In this document: positions 1 through 7,847 of the stretch, piece by piece
Numbering within the stretch: the stretch's first letter is position 1
How the letters are laid out: every line of letters begins with the position of its first letter
Assembly (NCBI GenBank): GCA_017474235.1
Contig: JAFVIB010000049.1
Coordinates: 1-48,901 of the forward strand
Length of the DNA stretch: 48,901 nucleotides
Source of the DNA: Alistipes sp.
Lineage (GTDB): Bacteria > Bacteroidota > Bacteroidia > Bacteroidales > Rikenellaceae
Direction of reading: 5' to 3'
Program-made: the position numbers and the translations under genes
The notes under the pieces: model-generated
Told to the model about the DNA's origin: nothing
Databases searched by the model: none
What the model saw: the letters and a program-made list of their open reading frames with translations, nothing else

Positions 1-1
1 A

Positions 2-196
2 CTTAAGTTTAAGACGGCTGACGATGCTTACAGGTGGATGTTAGAGATGCTAAAGAGCAAAACAAAGCTATATGTTATCGACAGCAACAAATTCTACAAA
101 TCTGACAATAGTCTTTCAGAGCCGGACAGAATGATAGTTATGGAGGTCCATATATCTTATGACAATCTTCCGGACCATATCGTCAGCCCATTTTAG
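2..196 (+). CDS. C-terminal end of an unidentified protein (partial)
   Basis: The frame starting at base 2 is open from the window edge to a TAG at 194-196, giving the last 64 residues of a protein whose start lies outside. The tail is charged and soluble-looking, with no membrane segment or recognisable motif. It ends 15 bases before a strong terminator, which supports it being a real gene end. I do not recognise the family. Confidence 0.55.
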   Translation, partial: LKFKTADDAYRWMLEMLKSKTKLYVIDSNKFYKSDNSLSEPDRMIVMEVHISYDNLPDHIVSPF

Positions 197-210
197 AAGT
201 TAAGCTACAG

Positions 211-249
211 AATATTGTGCGAGTAGGGAACACGCACAATATTTTTTTT
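211..249 (+). terminator. Rho-independent terminator
   Basis: An 11-bp perfect stem (211-221 with 233-243) with an 11-nt loop is followed by a T8 run at 242-249. It ends the partial upstream gene. The end of the T run also supplies the -33 box of the bamD promoter. Confidence 0.85.
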
Positions 250-278
250 GGATTTTCGTTAAAATGTTTGTAACTTTG
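247..278 (+). promoter_or_regulatory. Bacteroidota promoter for the bamD operon
   Basis: TTTG at 247-250, a 20-bp spacer and TAACTTTG at 271-278 match the Bacteroidota sigma consensus TTTG/TAnnTTTG. Transcription would start near 284, giving a leader of about 46 nt before bamD. Confidence 0.75.
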
Positions 279-331
279 CGCGATTATATCGCTGTATTTG
301 CTCGCGGGCGTACGCGCGTAAACTGATTGAG

Positions 332-1165
332 ATGAAAAAATTTACACTTAACTTAGTCGTTATATTGGCTGTAGCAGCACTCTTTTTCTCCTGCTCCGGT
401 CTGAGTAAGGTTGCCAAGAGTGGCGATCCGGAATTGATATACTCTACTGCAATGAAGCTCTACAAGGCAGAGAAGTGGTCTCGTGCCGGCGATATGTTTG
501 ACGCCTGCCAGGGTTACTATGTAGGCTCTGAGCGTGAGGATAGCATCGCCTTCTTCTCGGCTCGCAGTAAGTTCAAAGAGCGCGACTATCACGAGGCATC
601 TTTGGGTTTTGACGAGTTCCGCCGCAAGTTTGGTCGTTCACTCTTTATCGAGGATGCCGAGGGTATGTATGCACTCTGTGAGTACTATATGGCTCCGGAG
701 CCTTCACGCGACCAGACACTTACAGCCAAGGCTATTGTATCGCTGACAAACTTTATAGAGCGTTATCCCGAGTCGGAGCGCATCCCTGCCTTCCGCGAGA
801 TTATCGAGGAGCTGACAGGTCGTATGCACGAGAAGAACTTCCTCAACGCCTACTCATACTTCAAGACAGAGAAGTACAAGTCTGCCGTTGTTGCATTCAA
901 GAATGCACTCAAGACCTACGACGAGACCCCTTATCGTGAGAAGATTATGTACTACATCGTAGTATCAAACTACCGTCTTGCTCACAACTCTGTTGCAGAG
1001 AAGCAGGCAGACCGTTACCTGTCGATGCTCGACTCCTACTACTCATTTATCGAGGAGTTCCCCGAGTCTAAGAGCTCCAAAGAGCTCAGCCGCTACTTCA
1101 AGGAGGCAAAAGACTTTATCGACAAGAACAAGCAGAGCGAGCAGAGTCAGAGTTTAGAGAAATAG
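332..1165 (+). CDS. bamD: Outer membrane protein assembly factor BamD (lipoprotein)
   Basis: 277 residues. A short signal peptide ends in a lipobox (FFSC) with the acylated Cys at residue 21, so the mature protein is a periplasm-facing lipoprotein. The rest is helical and TPR-like: repeated YxxAxxxxxxxKWSRAxxxF-type units and the NFIERYPES segment typical of BamD/YfiO. It would work with BamA (gene at 11692) to fold beta-barrel proteins into the outer membrane. It is first in an operon with rpoZ, coaBC and recN, an order common in Bacteroidota. The Lys/Gln/Ser-rich C-terminus looks disordered. A complete-looking gene. Confidence 0.9.
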   Translation: MKKFTLNLVVILAVAALFFSCSGLSKVAKSGDPELIYSTAMKLYKAEKWSRAGDMFDACQGYYVGSEREDSIAFFSARSKFKERDYHEASLGFDEFRRKFGRSLFIEDAEGMYALCEYYMAPEPSRDQTLTAKAIVSLTNFIERYPESERIPAFREIIEELTGRMHEKNFLNAYSYFKTEKYKSAVVAFKNALKTYDETPYREKIMYYIVVSNYRLAHNSVAEKQADRYLSMLDSYYSFIEEFPESKSSKELSRYFKEAKDFIDKNKQSEQSQSLEK

Positions 1166-1200
1166 AAGATAACAAGTATAAAATTCAAAACCGTTTAACA

Positions 1201-1524
1201 ATGGAGATTAAAAAGAACATTCCCAACAACACGGTAACCCGTAAGATTGCCGACTTCGACCCGGAGACAGGCAATGTTTACAAGAGCATCAACATCATTG
1301 CTCGTCGTGCAAATCAGATTGCAGCAGAGCTCAAGCAGGAGCTTAACAAGAAGCTCGCAGACTTTGCAACCTCTGCATCTACTGCCGACACTATGGAGGA
1401 GACTTTTGAGAATCGTGAGCAGATTGAGATCTCTCGCTACTACGAGCGTCTTCCAAAGCCGGCAATTATCGCTACCGAGGAGTTCCTTGATGGCGAGCTC
1501 TACTATCGCGATACCGATAAGTAG
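1201..1524 (+). CDS. rpoZ: RNA polymerase omega subunit, Bacteroidota type
   Basis: 107 residues. The N-terminal NTVTRKI segment and the following SINIIARRANQIAAELKQEL helix match the omega/RPB6 fold that clamps the beta' C-terminus, in the diverged form found in Bacteroidota. It starts 35 nt after bamD and ends 7 nt before coaBC. The other polymerase subunits in the window, rpoB and rpoC, lie 38 kb away, which is the usual separation. The conserved bamD-rpoZ-coaBC context is the main support beyond sequence. Confidence 0.85.
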   Translation: MEIKKNIPNNTVTRKIADFDPETGNVYKSINIIARRANQIAAELKQELNKKLADFATSASTADTMEETFENREQIEISRYYERLPKPAIIATEEFLDGELYYRDTDK

Positions 1525-1531
1525 TAGAACT

Positions 1532-2743
1532 ATGTTGAAGGGCAAGCACATACTTTTAGGTGTTACGGGCAGCATAGCAGCATACAAGGCTGCTGTGCTG
1601 TGTCGTCTGCTGCGCAATGCCGGAGCAGAAGTACAGGTTGTTATGACAGCCACTGCAAAGCAGTTTATCACACCTCTGACAATGGCAACTCTCTCTAAAA
1701 ACCCTATTATTGTAGAGTTTTTCAACCCCGAAAATGGAGAGTGGAACTCCCATATCAGCCTCGGGGAGTGGGCAGACTGCTATGTCATTGCACCGGCTAC
1801 GGCAAATACCATTGCTAAGATGGCGACAGGTGTGGCAGATAATCTGCTCCTTACCACCTATCTCTCTGCTCGTTGCAAGACTATTGTCGCTCCGGCAATG
1901 GACTGCGATATGTTTGCCCACATTACCACACAGACAAATCTCACGACACTACGCAACCACGGCGTAGTTATCGCCGACTCCCCAGCCGGAGAGCTCGCCA
2001 GCGGGCTTACAGGCAAGGGGCGTATGGCAGAGCCGGAGCAGATTCTCGACCTTATAGCCAAGACTCTCAACAGCGAAAAAAAAAAGAGCCTTCAAGGTAA
2101 GCACTTTGTAGTAACGGCAGGTGCAACTATCGAGGCTATCGATCCGGTGAGGTATATCACAAACCACTCCACCGGCAAGATGGGCTATGCTATTGCCAAG
2201 TCACTTGCAGAGAGAGGTGCAGAGGTTACCCTTGTCACAGGGCGTACTGCTCTTGCAACGCCTGCGGGCGTGAAGCGAGTGGATGTACTCTCGGCAGCGG
2301 ATATGTACAGAGCTGCTACAGAGGCTTTTGCTACTGCCGATGGCGCAATTATGTGCGCCGCAGTTGCAGATTACACACCGGCAAAGGTTGCAGAGCATAA
2401 GATTAAGAAGTCGGACGACGATATGGCTATTGAGCTTGTCCGCACAAAGGATATAGCCGCTGCACTCGGTGCTGTGAAGGGCGACCGACTGCTTGTAGGC
2501 TTTGCTTTAGAGAGCGATGAGGGCGTGAAGAGCGCGCAGAGCAAGCTAAAGCGCAAGAATCTCGACTTTATCGTCCTCAACTCTCTCACTGATAAGGGTG
2601 CAGGTTTTGGGGTCGATACCAACAAAGTAACATTTATCGACAATAACGGCTCGCAGTCGCTGCCTCTTATGAGCAAGAGCGATGTTGCAGAGAGTATTGT
2701 CCATAAAATCGAACAGCACTATGCTCACCCAACTCAGCGTTGA
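1532..2743 (+). CDS. coaBC: Bifunctional phosphopantothenoylcysteine decarboxylase / phosphopantothenate-cysteine ligase
   Basis: 403 residues from ATG 1532. The open frame extends upstream to 1247, but that part overlaps rpoZ and has no homology-like features, and the MLKGKHILLGVTGSIAAYKA start is typical. The N-terminal CoaC half is a flavoprotein decarboxylase (GSIAAYKA, the active-site His in the SHISL stretch, and PAMDCDMF, a variant of the PAMN motif). The C-terminal CoaB half (from about residue 188) has the VTAGATIEAIDPVRYITNHSTGKMG nucleotide-binding region and the KIKK motif of the ligase. Together they convert phosphopantothenate to 4'-phosphopantetheine for CoA. The 3' end overlaps recN by 23 nt. 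Confidence 0.93.
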   Translation: MLKGKHILLGVTGSIAAYKAAVLCRLLRNAGAEVQVVMTATAKQFITPLTMATLSKNPIIVEFFNPENGEWNSHISLGEWADCYVIAPATANTIAKMATGVADNLLLTTYLSARCKTIVAPAMDCDMFAHITTQTNLTTLRNHGVVIADSPAGELASGLTGKGRMAEPEQILDLIAKTLNSEKKKSLQGKHFVVTAGATIEAIDPVRYITNHSTGKMGYAIAKSLAERGAEVTLVTGRTALATPAGVKRVDVLSAADMYRAATEAFATADGAIMCAAVADYTPAKVAEHKIKKSDDDMAIELVRTKDIAAALGAVKGDRLLVGFALESDEGVKSAQSKLKRKNLDFIVLNSLTDKGAGFGVDTNKVTFIDNNGSQSLPLMSKSDVAESIVHKIEQHYAHPTQR

Positions 2744-4361
2744 GAACTACGCACTGATAGACCATTTGGAGGTCGAATTTGACTCTCACCTCAACATTAT
2801 TACCGGTCAGACAGGTGCCGGTAAGAGTATTCTGTTGGGTGCGCTCTCGCTACTCTTGGGCGCACGAAACGAGGGTGCTGCAATCAAAGATAGCAGTAGA
2901 AATTGTGTTGTCGAGGCACAGTTTGATATTGCGGGGCTCAACCTTGAGCAACTCTTTGAGCAGCTTGACATCGACTATGAGCCTCAGATAACCATTCGCC
3001 GAGTAATCACTCCGGCAGGTAAGAGCCGTGCATTTGTTGGCGACCAACCCGTACAGCTCTCGACACTCAAAAGCCTCGGAGAGTGGCTTATAGATATCCA
3101 TTCACAGCACAGCAATCTGATACTTGCATCAGACTCTTTCCGCCTTGGTGCGCTTGATACTATCGCCGGAGCTACGACTCTTCGTGAGCAGTACAACAGA
3201 GCATATAGTGAGCTTGGCAAGGCTCGTGAGGAGCTTAATCGCGCACAATCAGCCATTGCTGCGGCACGCAAAGAGGAGGAGTGGCTGCGTTATCAGGTTG
3301 GGGAGCTTAAGTCGGCATCGCTCAAGGCTGGCGAAGAGGAGGAGCTGGAGGCAAAGATTGCCACACTTGCCAATGCAGAGTCTATTACAGAGGCTTATGG
3401 TGTACTGCATCAGGCTCTGACCGACGAGCAGACGGGTGTTATTATGCAGCTTATTCAGCGCGCAAAGGCTCTGAAGGGTGTTGCAGAACACTATGCAGAT
3501 GCGCAGAGTGCATCCGAGAGGTTAAACTCTGTGATTATCGAGTTGCAGGACCTTGACAGCACAGCCGAGGAGGTTGTAGAGAAGATTGAGGCAGACCCTG
3601 AGTTGCTCGACAAATACAACAACCGCCTTGAGTTGCTCTATAGTTTGCGTCGCAAGCACCGCGCAGAGAGCCTTGACGAGTTGATTGAGATTTTCAACCG
3701 CTACAACGCACAGTTAGAGAATCTCGACCAAGCCGATGAAAATATCTCGCAGTTAGAGCATCAGGTAGAGCATTGCCAAAAGCGTGCAATGGAGCTTGCC
3801 ACAGCGATATTCAAGGCTCATAAGGCTGCTGCACCGGCATTTGAGAAGGGTGTGGAGAGTATTCTGCATAAGGTTGGTATGGCAAATGCCAAATTTACGA
3901 TAGACTTTCAGACAATCGACCTCTGCGCAACAGGTACAGAGCGCATTGAGTTCCTCTTTAGTGCCAACGAGGGTCTTACGCCGCGACCAATCGAGAAGAT
4001 TGCCTCCGGAGGTGAGATGTCGCGCGTAATGCTGGCTCTGAAGAGTATCATCTCGCGTTCACTTGCTCTGCCGACAATAATCTTTGACGAGATTGATACC
4101 GGAGTGTCAGGAAGTGTAGCAAATGCCGTGGGAGAGGTCATTGCCGAACTATCTGCCTCTATGCAGGTTATAGATATTACCCACCTGCCACAGGTTGCAT
4201 CAAAGGGTAATCGCCACTACCTTGTATATAAGAGCGAGAGTACTACAAATATGCGTCAGCTCACTGACGAGGAGCGTGTGGCAGAGATTGCCAATATGCT
4301 CTCAGGCGAAAATGTTACCGAGGCGGCTATTGCTCAGGCAAAAATTCTGTTGGGACGATGA
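2721..4361 (+). CDS. recN: DNA repair protein RecN
   Basis: 546 residues from ATG 2721, an SMC-like ATPase acting in double-strand break repair. The start was chosen because MLTQLSVENYALIDH matches the RecN N-terminus; the upstream ATG at 2682 would add 13 residues inside coaBC. Walker A is GQTGAGKS (residues 29-36). A long coiled coil follows, rich in Glu/Ala/Gln, at about 165-380. The ABC signature ASGGEMSRVMLALK and Walker B TIIFDEIDTGVSG are near the C-terminus. It overlaps coaBC upstream and the next gene by ATGA, so translation is probably coupled. Confidence 0.93.
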   Translation: MLTQLSVENYALIDHLEVEFDSHLNIITGQTGAGKSILLGALSLLLGARNEGAAIKDSSRNCVVEAQFDIAGLNLEQLFEQLDIDYEPQITIRRVITPAGKSRAFVGDQPVQLSTLKSLGEWLIDIHSQHSNLILASDSFRLGALDTIAGATTLREQYNRAYSELGKAREELNRAQSAIAAARKEEEWLRYQVGELKSASLKAGEEEELEAKIATLANAESITEAYGVLHQALTDEQTGVIMQLIQRAKALKGVAEHYADAQSASERLNSVIIELQDLDSTAEEVVEKIEADPELLDKYNNRLELLYSLRRKHRAESLDELIEIFNRYNAQLENLDQADENISQLEHQVEHCQKRAMELATAIFKAHKAAAPAFEKGVESILHKVGMANAKFTIDFQTIDLCATGTERIEFLFSANEGLTPRPIEKIASGGEMSRVMLALKSIISRSLALPTIIFDEIDTGVSGSVANAVGEVIAELSASMQVIDITHLPQVASKGNRHYLVYKSESTTNMRQLTDEERVAEIANMLSGENVTEAAIAQAKILLGR

Positions 4362-5464
4362 TAGCATTTATCATCATACTTACCCTCTTTGCTGTCTCGT
4401 GCAGCTCGACACACAGCCACAATAGCGAGGCTCTAACTCCGCTATATACCCCTAAGTATGCAACTTCATTCTCTCTTGATACCGACTCGCTGTCAAGAGA
4501 TATTCTCACTATCACAAATCCCTATCAGAGCGACAAGCCTTTTGAGCAGAGAGTATATCTGTTGCGCGACTCACAAAGTGCGCCAAAGGGTGCTATGTCA
4601 CTCCGAGTTCCGGCAGAGAGAATCTGTTGTATGTCGTCGAGCCATATTGCGATGTTAGACGCAGTAGGAGAGTCGCAGAGCATTGTCGGAGTGTCGGGTG
4701 TCAAGTTTGTCACAAATCCCGCTGTTCGCTCAAATGCAGTAGAGATTGGCTATGACTCGGCACTTGACTTTGAGAGGATAAAGGCTGTTGGCACAGATGT
4801 TATTCTGCTCTATGGACTATACGGCGAGGATGTTGCCACAACAACAAAACTTACGCAGCTCGGCATACCTTATATATATATAGGCGACTATATCGAGCCA
4901 TCTCCACTTGCAAAGGCAGAGTGGGTTGTTGCCCTTGCCACTATCTGTGGCAAGCAGAGTGAGGGTATCGACTACTTCACAGCCCTCGAAGAGCGGTACA
5001 ACGCGCTGAAAGCTCAAGCAGCTAACTATACCCTTCGCCCGCGAGTGATGCTCAACACACCATACAACGACACTTGGTTTATGCCGCCGGTAGAGAACTA
5101 CACCGTGCAACTTATCACAGATGCCGGTGCGGAGTATATCTACCCACAGAATAACAGCTCCGAGTCTCTACCTATATCGCTCGAGCAGGCTCTGCTTCTC
5201 GCCTCGACTGCCGATGTATGGATTAATATCGGACAAATAGCCACTCTCGCACAACTCAAAAGAGAGAATCCCAAATTTGCAACTGTTCCGGCTGTAGTGA
5301 ATGGTCGTGTATATAACAACACCAAGCGTACCACCCCGAATGGAGGCAGTGACTTCTGGGAGTCAGGCAGCGTAAATGCCGACATTGTGTTGCACGATAT
5401 GATTAAGTTGTTGCACCACAACGCTCCGACAGACTCGTTATACTACTACAAAAAGATTGAATAA
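4358..5464 (+). CDS. ABC importer substrate-binding lipoprotein (iron-complex/cobalamin class)
   Basis: 368 residues. Signal peptide with Cys15 (FAVSC) as lipid anchor. The body resembles periplasmic-binding proteins of the FepB/BtuF class: two lobes, a VPAERICCMSSSHIAMLDAVGE opening, the GYDSALDFERIKAVGTDVILLYG segment, and a helix linking the lobes. It precedes a FecCD-type permease and an ATPase with ATGA/TAATG overlaps, so the three form one importer. The substrate (siderophore, haem or cobalamin) cannot be told from sequence; no cobalamin riboswitch is seen upstream. Placement directly behind recN, with a 4-nt overlap, means it shares that operon. Confidence 0.8.
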   Translation: MIAFIIILTLFAVSCSSTHSHNSEALTPLYTPKYATSFSLDTDSLSRDILTITNPYQSDKPFEQRVYLLRDSQSAPKGAMSLRVPAERICCMSSSHIAMLDAVGESQSIVGVSGVKFVTNPAVRSNAVEIGYDSALDFERIKAVGTDVILLYGLYGEDVATTTKLTQLGIPYIYIGDYIEPSPLAKAEWVVALATICGKQSEGIDYFTALEERYNALKAQAANYTLRPRVMLNTPYNDTWFMPPVENYTVQLITDAGAEYIYPQNNSSESLPISLEQALLLASTADVWINIGQIATLAQLKRENPKFATVPAVVNGRVYNNTKRTTPNGGSDFWESGSVNADIVLHDMIKLLHHNAPTDSLYYYKKIE

Positions 5465-6468
5465 TGGCAAGACGCACCACAATACTCTTCTGCCTGATGT
5501 CGGCGATTGCTCTGACACTATTTGTCTGCGATATTGTCGTGGGTAGTGTCAATATACCGTTCAGTGATGTAGTGAGTGCAATAAGCGGCTCGGCAGATGC
5601 GACAACACGCGCTATTGTTGTGGACATCAGACTCACTAAAGCCCTGATGGCTCTCTTTGCGGGCATTGCTCTCTCTCTTTCGGGACTACAGATGCAGACC
5701 CTCTTCCGCAACCCGCTGGCAGGTCCCTATGTGCTTGGCGTAAGCTCCGGAGCGAGCTTTGGAGTGGCTCTGTTCCTTCTCGGCGCACCACTTCTCGGGC
5801 TCTCATCCTCGCCAATAGTTTCGGCTATCGGTACAACAGGTGCGGCGTGGATTGGTGCTGCTGCGGTACTAATGATGATTATAGTGCTATCTAAGCGGAT
5901 AAAAGATATTATGGTCATACTTATCTTGGGTATGATGCTCTCCTCTGCCCTCGGTGCTGTTGTCGAGATTTTGCAATTCTTGAGCAACGAGGCGGCACTA
6001 AAGTCATTTGTCGTATGGACAATGGGCTCTTTGGGCGAGGTTACACACTCAGAGTTGATGTTTATTGTCCCTGTAATCATCCTCGGAATTATCCTTGCCG
6101 TAGTTACAATCAAGCCCCTCAACATACTGCTATTGGGCGAGAGCTACGCACAGACCTCCGGCATAAATCTGACAAAGGTGCGCAGGCAGGTATTTCTATC
6201 TACCACACTCCTTGCCGGCACTGTAACCGCCTTCTGCGGACCTATCGGCTTTGTCGGGCTTGCCGTGCCACACTTGGCTCGAATGATTTTCCGCACTGCC
6301 GACCACAGAGTACTTCTCCCTGCATCTGCCATAATCGGTTCGGCGATGATGCTTGTCGGAGATATTCTCTCTAAACTTATGCTACTGCCGATAAATACGA
6401 TAACAGCACTGATGGGTATTCCTGTGGTGGTCTATATAGTATTCCGTAACCGAAACCTGATGCAATGA
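5464..6468 (+). CDS. FecCD/BtuC-family ABC transporter permease
   Basis: 334 residues, very hydrophobic, with about ten predicted membrane segments as in BtuC/FhuB/FecCD proteins. Family landmarks are RLTKALMALFAGIALSLSGLQMQTLFRNPLAGPYVLGVSSGA near the N-terminus and GPIGFVGLAVPHLAR near residue 260. The start ATG overlaps the previous stop (TAATG). It forms the channel of the importer with the lipoprotein upstream and the ATPase downstream. Confidence 0.9.
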   Translation: MARRTTILFCLMSAIALTLFVCDIVVGSVNIPFSDVVSAISGSADATTRAIVVDIRLTKALMALFAGIALSLSGLQMQTLFRNPLAGPYVLGVSSGASFGVALFLLGAPLLGLSSSPIVSAIGTTGAAWIGAAAVLMMIIVLSKRIKDIMVILILGMMLSSALGAVVEILQFLSNEAALKSFVVWTMGSLGEVTHSELMFIVPVIILGIILAVVTIKPLNILLLGESYAQTSGINLTKVRRQVFLSTTLLAGTVTAFCGPIGFVGLAVPHLARMIFRTADHRVLLPASAIIGSAMMLVGDILSKLMLLPINTITALMGIPVVVYIVFRNRNLMQ

Positions 6469-7169
6469 TAACCCTGAGCAAAATATCTCTCGCCTTTGAC
6501 TCTAAGAGTATCCTCCAGAGTGCCGACTGCACCTTTGCAGAGGGTACGCTGACAGCCCTTGTAGGTCGTAATGGTGCCGGCAAGAGTACGCTCTTGCGTG
6601 TTCTTGCAGCCATTGATGCACCCAAAAGCGGAGAGGTGATTGTTGGCGGCAAGCCGTTGCACACACTCTCTGCTGAGGATAGAGCCCGCGTAATATCTTT
6701 TGTCAGCACGCAGCGTGTAAGGGTGGCAAATCTGCTCTGCCGTGATGTTGTGGCAATAGGTCGCGCTCCATATACAAATTGGATGGGCAGTATGCAGAGA
6801 GAGGATATAGATATTGTCAATAGTGCATTGGCATCTGTCGGGATGAGTGACTTTGCACTGCGCCCAATAGATACCCTCTCTGACGGAGAGTGCCAGCGAA
6901 TAATGATTGCCCGCGCATTGGCTCAACAGACTCCCGTAATTCTGCTCGACGAGCCAACCGCCTTCCTCGATATCCCGACCCGCTTTGAGATTTGTCGTCT
7001 CTTGGCTCATCTTGCCCATACACAAGGCAAAACCATCATCTTCTCAACCCACGATATTGACGCCGCGCTACCCGTATGTGACAGAGTGGCGGTGATTGAC
7101 AATAGAGAGATTACACTCCATCCGGCAGCAGAGGCTCAGAGTCTGTTAAAGTCACTTTTCTCGCTGTAA
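6465..7169 (+). CDS. ABC transporter ATPase (FepC/BtuD class)
   Basis: 234 residues. Walker A GRNGAGKST at 34-42, the signature LSDGECQR (LSGGQ variant), Walker B VILLDEPTAFLD and the switch STHD are all present and in order. It energises the importer formed with the two genes upstream. It overlaps the permease stop by ATGA. A weak terminator follows. It is slightly short for the family, lacking the longer C-terminal tail of some FepC proteins, but the nucleotide-binding domain is complete. Confidence 0.9.
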   Translation: MITLSKISLAFDSKSILQSADCTFAEGTLTALVGRNGAGKSTLLRVLAAIDAPKSGEVIVGGKPLHTLSAEDRARVISFVSTQRVRVANLLCRDVVAIGRAPYTNWMGSMQREDIDIVNSALASVGMSDFALRPIDTLSDGECQRIMIARALAQQTPVILLDEPTAFLDIPTRFEICRLLAHLAHTQGKTIIFSTHDIDAALPVCDRVAVIDNREITLHPAAEAQSLLKSLFSL

Positions 7170-7182
7170 CTATCCGTGTTTC

Positions 7183-7204
7183 AGTGGCTTTTTCCCACTT
7201 TTTT
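7183..7204 (+). terminator. Weak terminator after the ABC importer operon
   Basis: A 5-bp stem (7183-7187 with 7195-7199) with a T-rich 7-nt loop is followed by a T run through 7204. The stem is short, so this is a modest call; its position just after the stop supports it. Confidence 0.45.
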
Positions 7205-7224
7205 CACATTTTTCGCACTTTTCA

Positions 7225-7255
7225 CTTGTCAATTCCCATTATTTTACTACCTTTG
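7225..7255 (+). promoter_or_regulatory. Promoter for tRNA-Glu (and possibly rpsT)
   Basis: CTTG at 7225-7228, a 19-bp spacer and TACCTTTG at 7248-7255. Transcription would begin about 35 nt before the tRNA. No second TAnnTTTG box is seen between the tRNA and rpsT, so both may be on one transcript. Confidence 0.7.
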
Positions 7256-7296
7256 CACCACTAATTGCCGCAGAGTGTACTCTGACATTAGGGTAA

Positions 7297-7368
7297 GGCC
7301 GATTCGTCTATCGGTTAGGACGCAAGATTTTCATTCTTGAAAGACGAGTTCGACTCTCGTATCGGCTA
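7297..7368 (+). tRNA. tRNA-Glu (anticodon TTC)
   Basis: Acceptor 7297-7303 pairs with 7361-7367 (one G.U at the end). The anticodon stem CAAGA/TCTTG encloses the loop TTTTCAT with anticodon TTC at 7330-7332. The T arm ACGAG/CTCGT carries the loop TTCGACT. CCA is not encoded. A T8 run follows directly at 7370-7377 and may cause partial termination. Confidence 0.95.
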
Positions 7369-7524
7369 CTTTTTTTTGACGGGTGATACCATCGGAGCGG
7401 GAGAAATCCTATCCAAAACCACCTACGGGTGAGTGGGCGTAAGCCTAAATATTAAGTGGGCGTAAGCCTGAATATTAAAAAATAGAAAATAATAATTTAA
7501 AAAAACTGAAATAATTTAACAATT
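7369..7524 (+). promoter_or_regulatory. Structured 5' leader of rpsT
   Basis: Between tRNA-Glu and rpsT lie four small hairpins, each with a stable tetraloop: GGGA-GAAA-TCCT (7399-7410), CACC-TACG-GGTG (7420-7431), and GGGC-GTAA-GCCT twice (7435-7446 and 7458-7469). An ACGGGTGAGT 10-mer at 7425-7434 is identical to the conserved 16S rRNA 5'-domain sequence near position 105. The last 45 nt before the ATG are A/T only and unstructured. S20 is known to control its own synthesis in E. coli; that this leader does the same job is inference. Confidence 0.5.
7433..7478 (+). repeat. Two tandem copies of a 23-bp unit
   Basis: 7433-7455 and 7456-7478 differ at a single base (A/G). Each contains a GGGC-GTAA-GCCT hairpin. 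The precise tandem arrangement within the rpsT leader means the leader carries two identical RNA hairpins. Confidence 0.85.
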
Positions 7525-7776
7525 ATGGCAAATCACAAATCATCAAAGAAGAGAATTCGCCAGACTGCTACAAAGCGTGCTCACAACCGCCTTTATCACA
7601 AGACTGCTCGCAACGCTGTAAAGGCTCTGCGCAACACTAACGAGAAGGCAGCTGCTGAGGCTCTGCTTCCAAAGGTAACTGCAATGCTTGATAAGTTGGC
7701 TAAGCACAACATTATCCACAAGAACAAGGCAGGCAACCTCAAGGGCGCAATTCAGTTGCATGTAAACGCTCTCTAA
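7525..7776 (+). CDS. rpsT: 30S ribosomal protein S20
   Basis: 83 residues, very basic, opening MANHKSSKKRIRQTATKRAHNR and helical throughout, as in bS20. The length fits the family. S20 binds the 5' domain of 16S rRNA early in 30S assembly. It is monocistronic or read with tRNA-Glu, with a structured leader upstream and a strong terminator 15 nt after its stop. Confidence 0.95.
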   Translation: MANHKSSKKRIRQTATKRAHNRLYHKTARNAVKALRNTNEKAAAEALLPKVTAMLDKLAKHNIIHKNKAGNLKGAIQLHVNAL

Positions 7777-7791
7777 TCAGCGTTTTACATC

Positions 7792-7834
7792 AAAGAGAAA
7801 GGAGATACAGAATGTATCTCCTTTCTCTTTTTTT
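7792..7834 (+). terminator. Strong rho-independent terminator after rpsT
   Basis: Perfect 17-bp stem (7792-7808 with 7814-7830), 5-nt loop, T run to 7834. The A-rich 5' arm makes it usable from the minus strand too, where cca ends at 7848. Confidence 0.9.
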
Positions 7835-7847
7835 ATGAAATAGTTGT

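Noticed and set aside
1247-1531. N-terminal extension of coaBC
   Set aside because: It overlaps rpoZ out of frame and is Ser/Arg/Leu-rich with no family similarity; the ATG at 1532 fits CoaBC.
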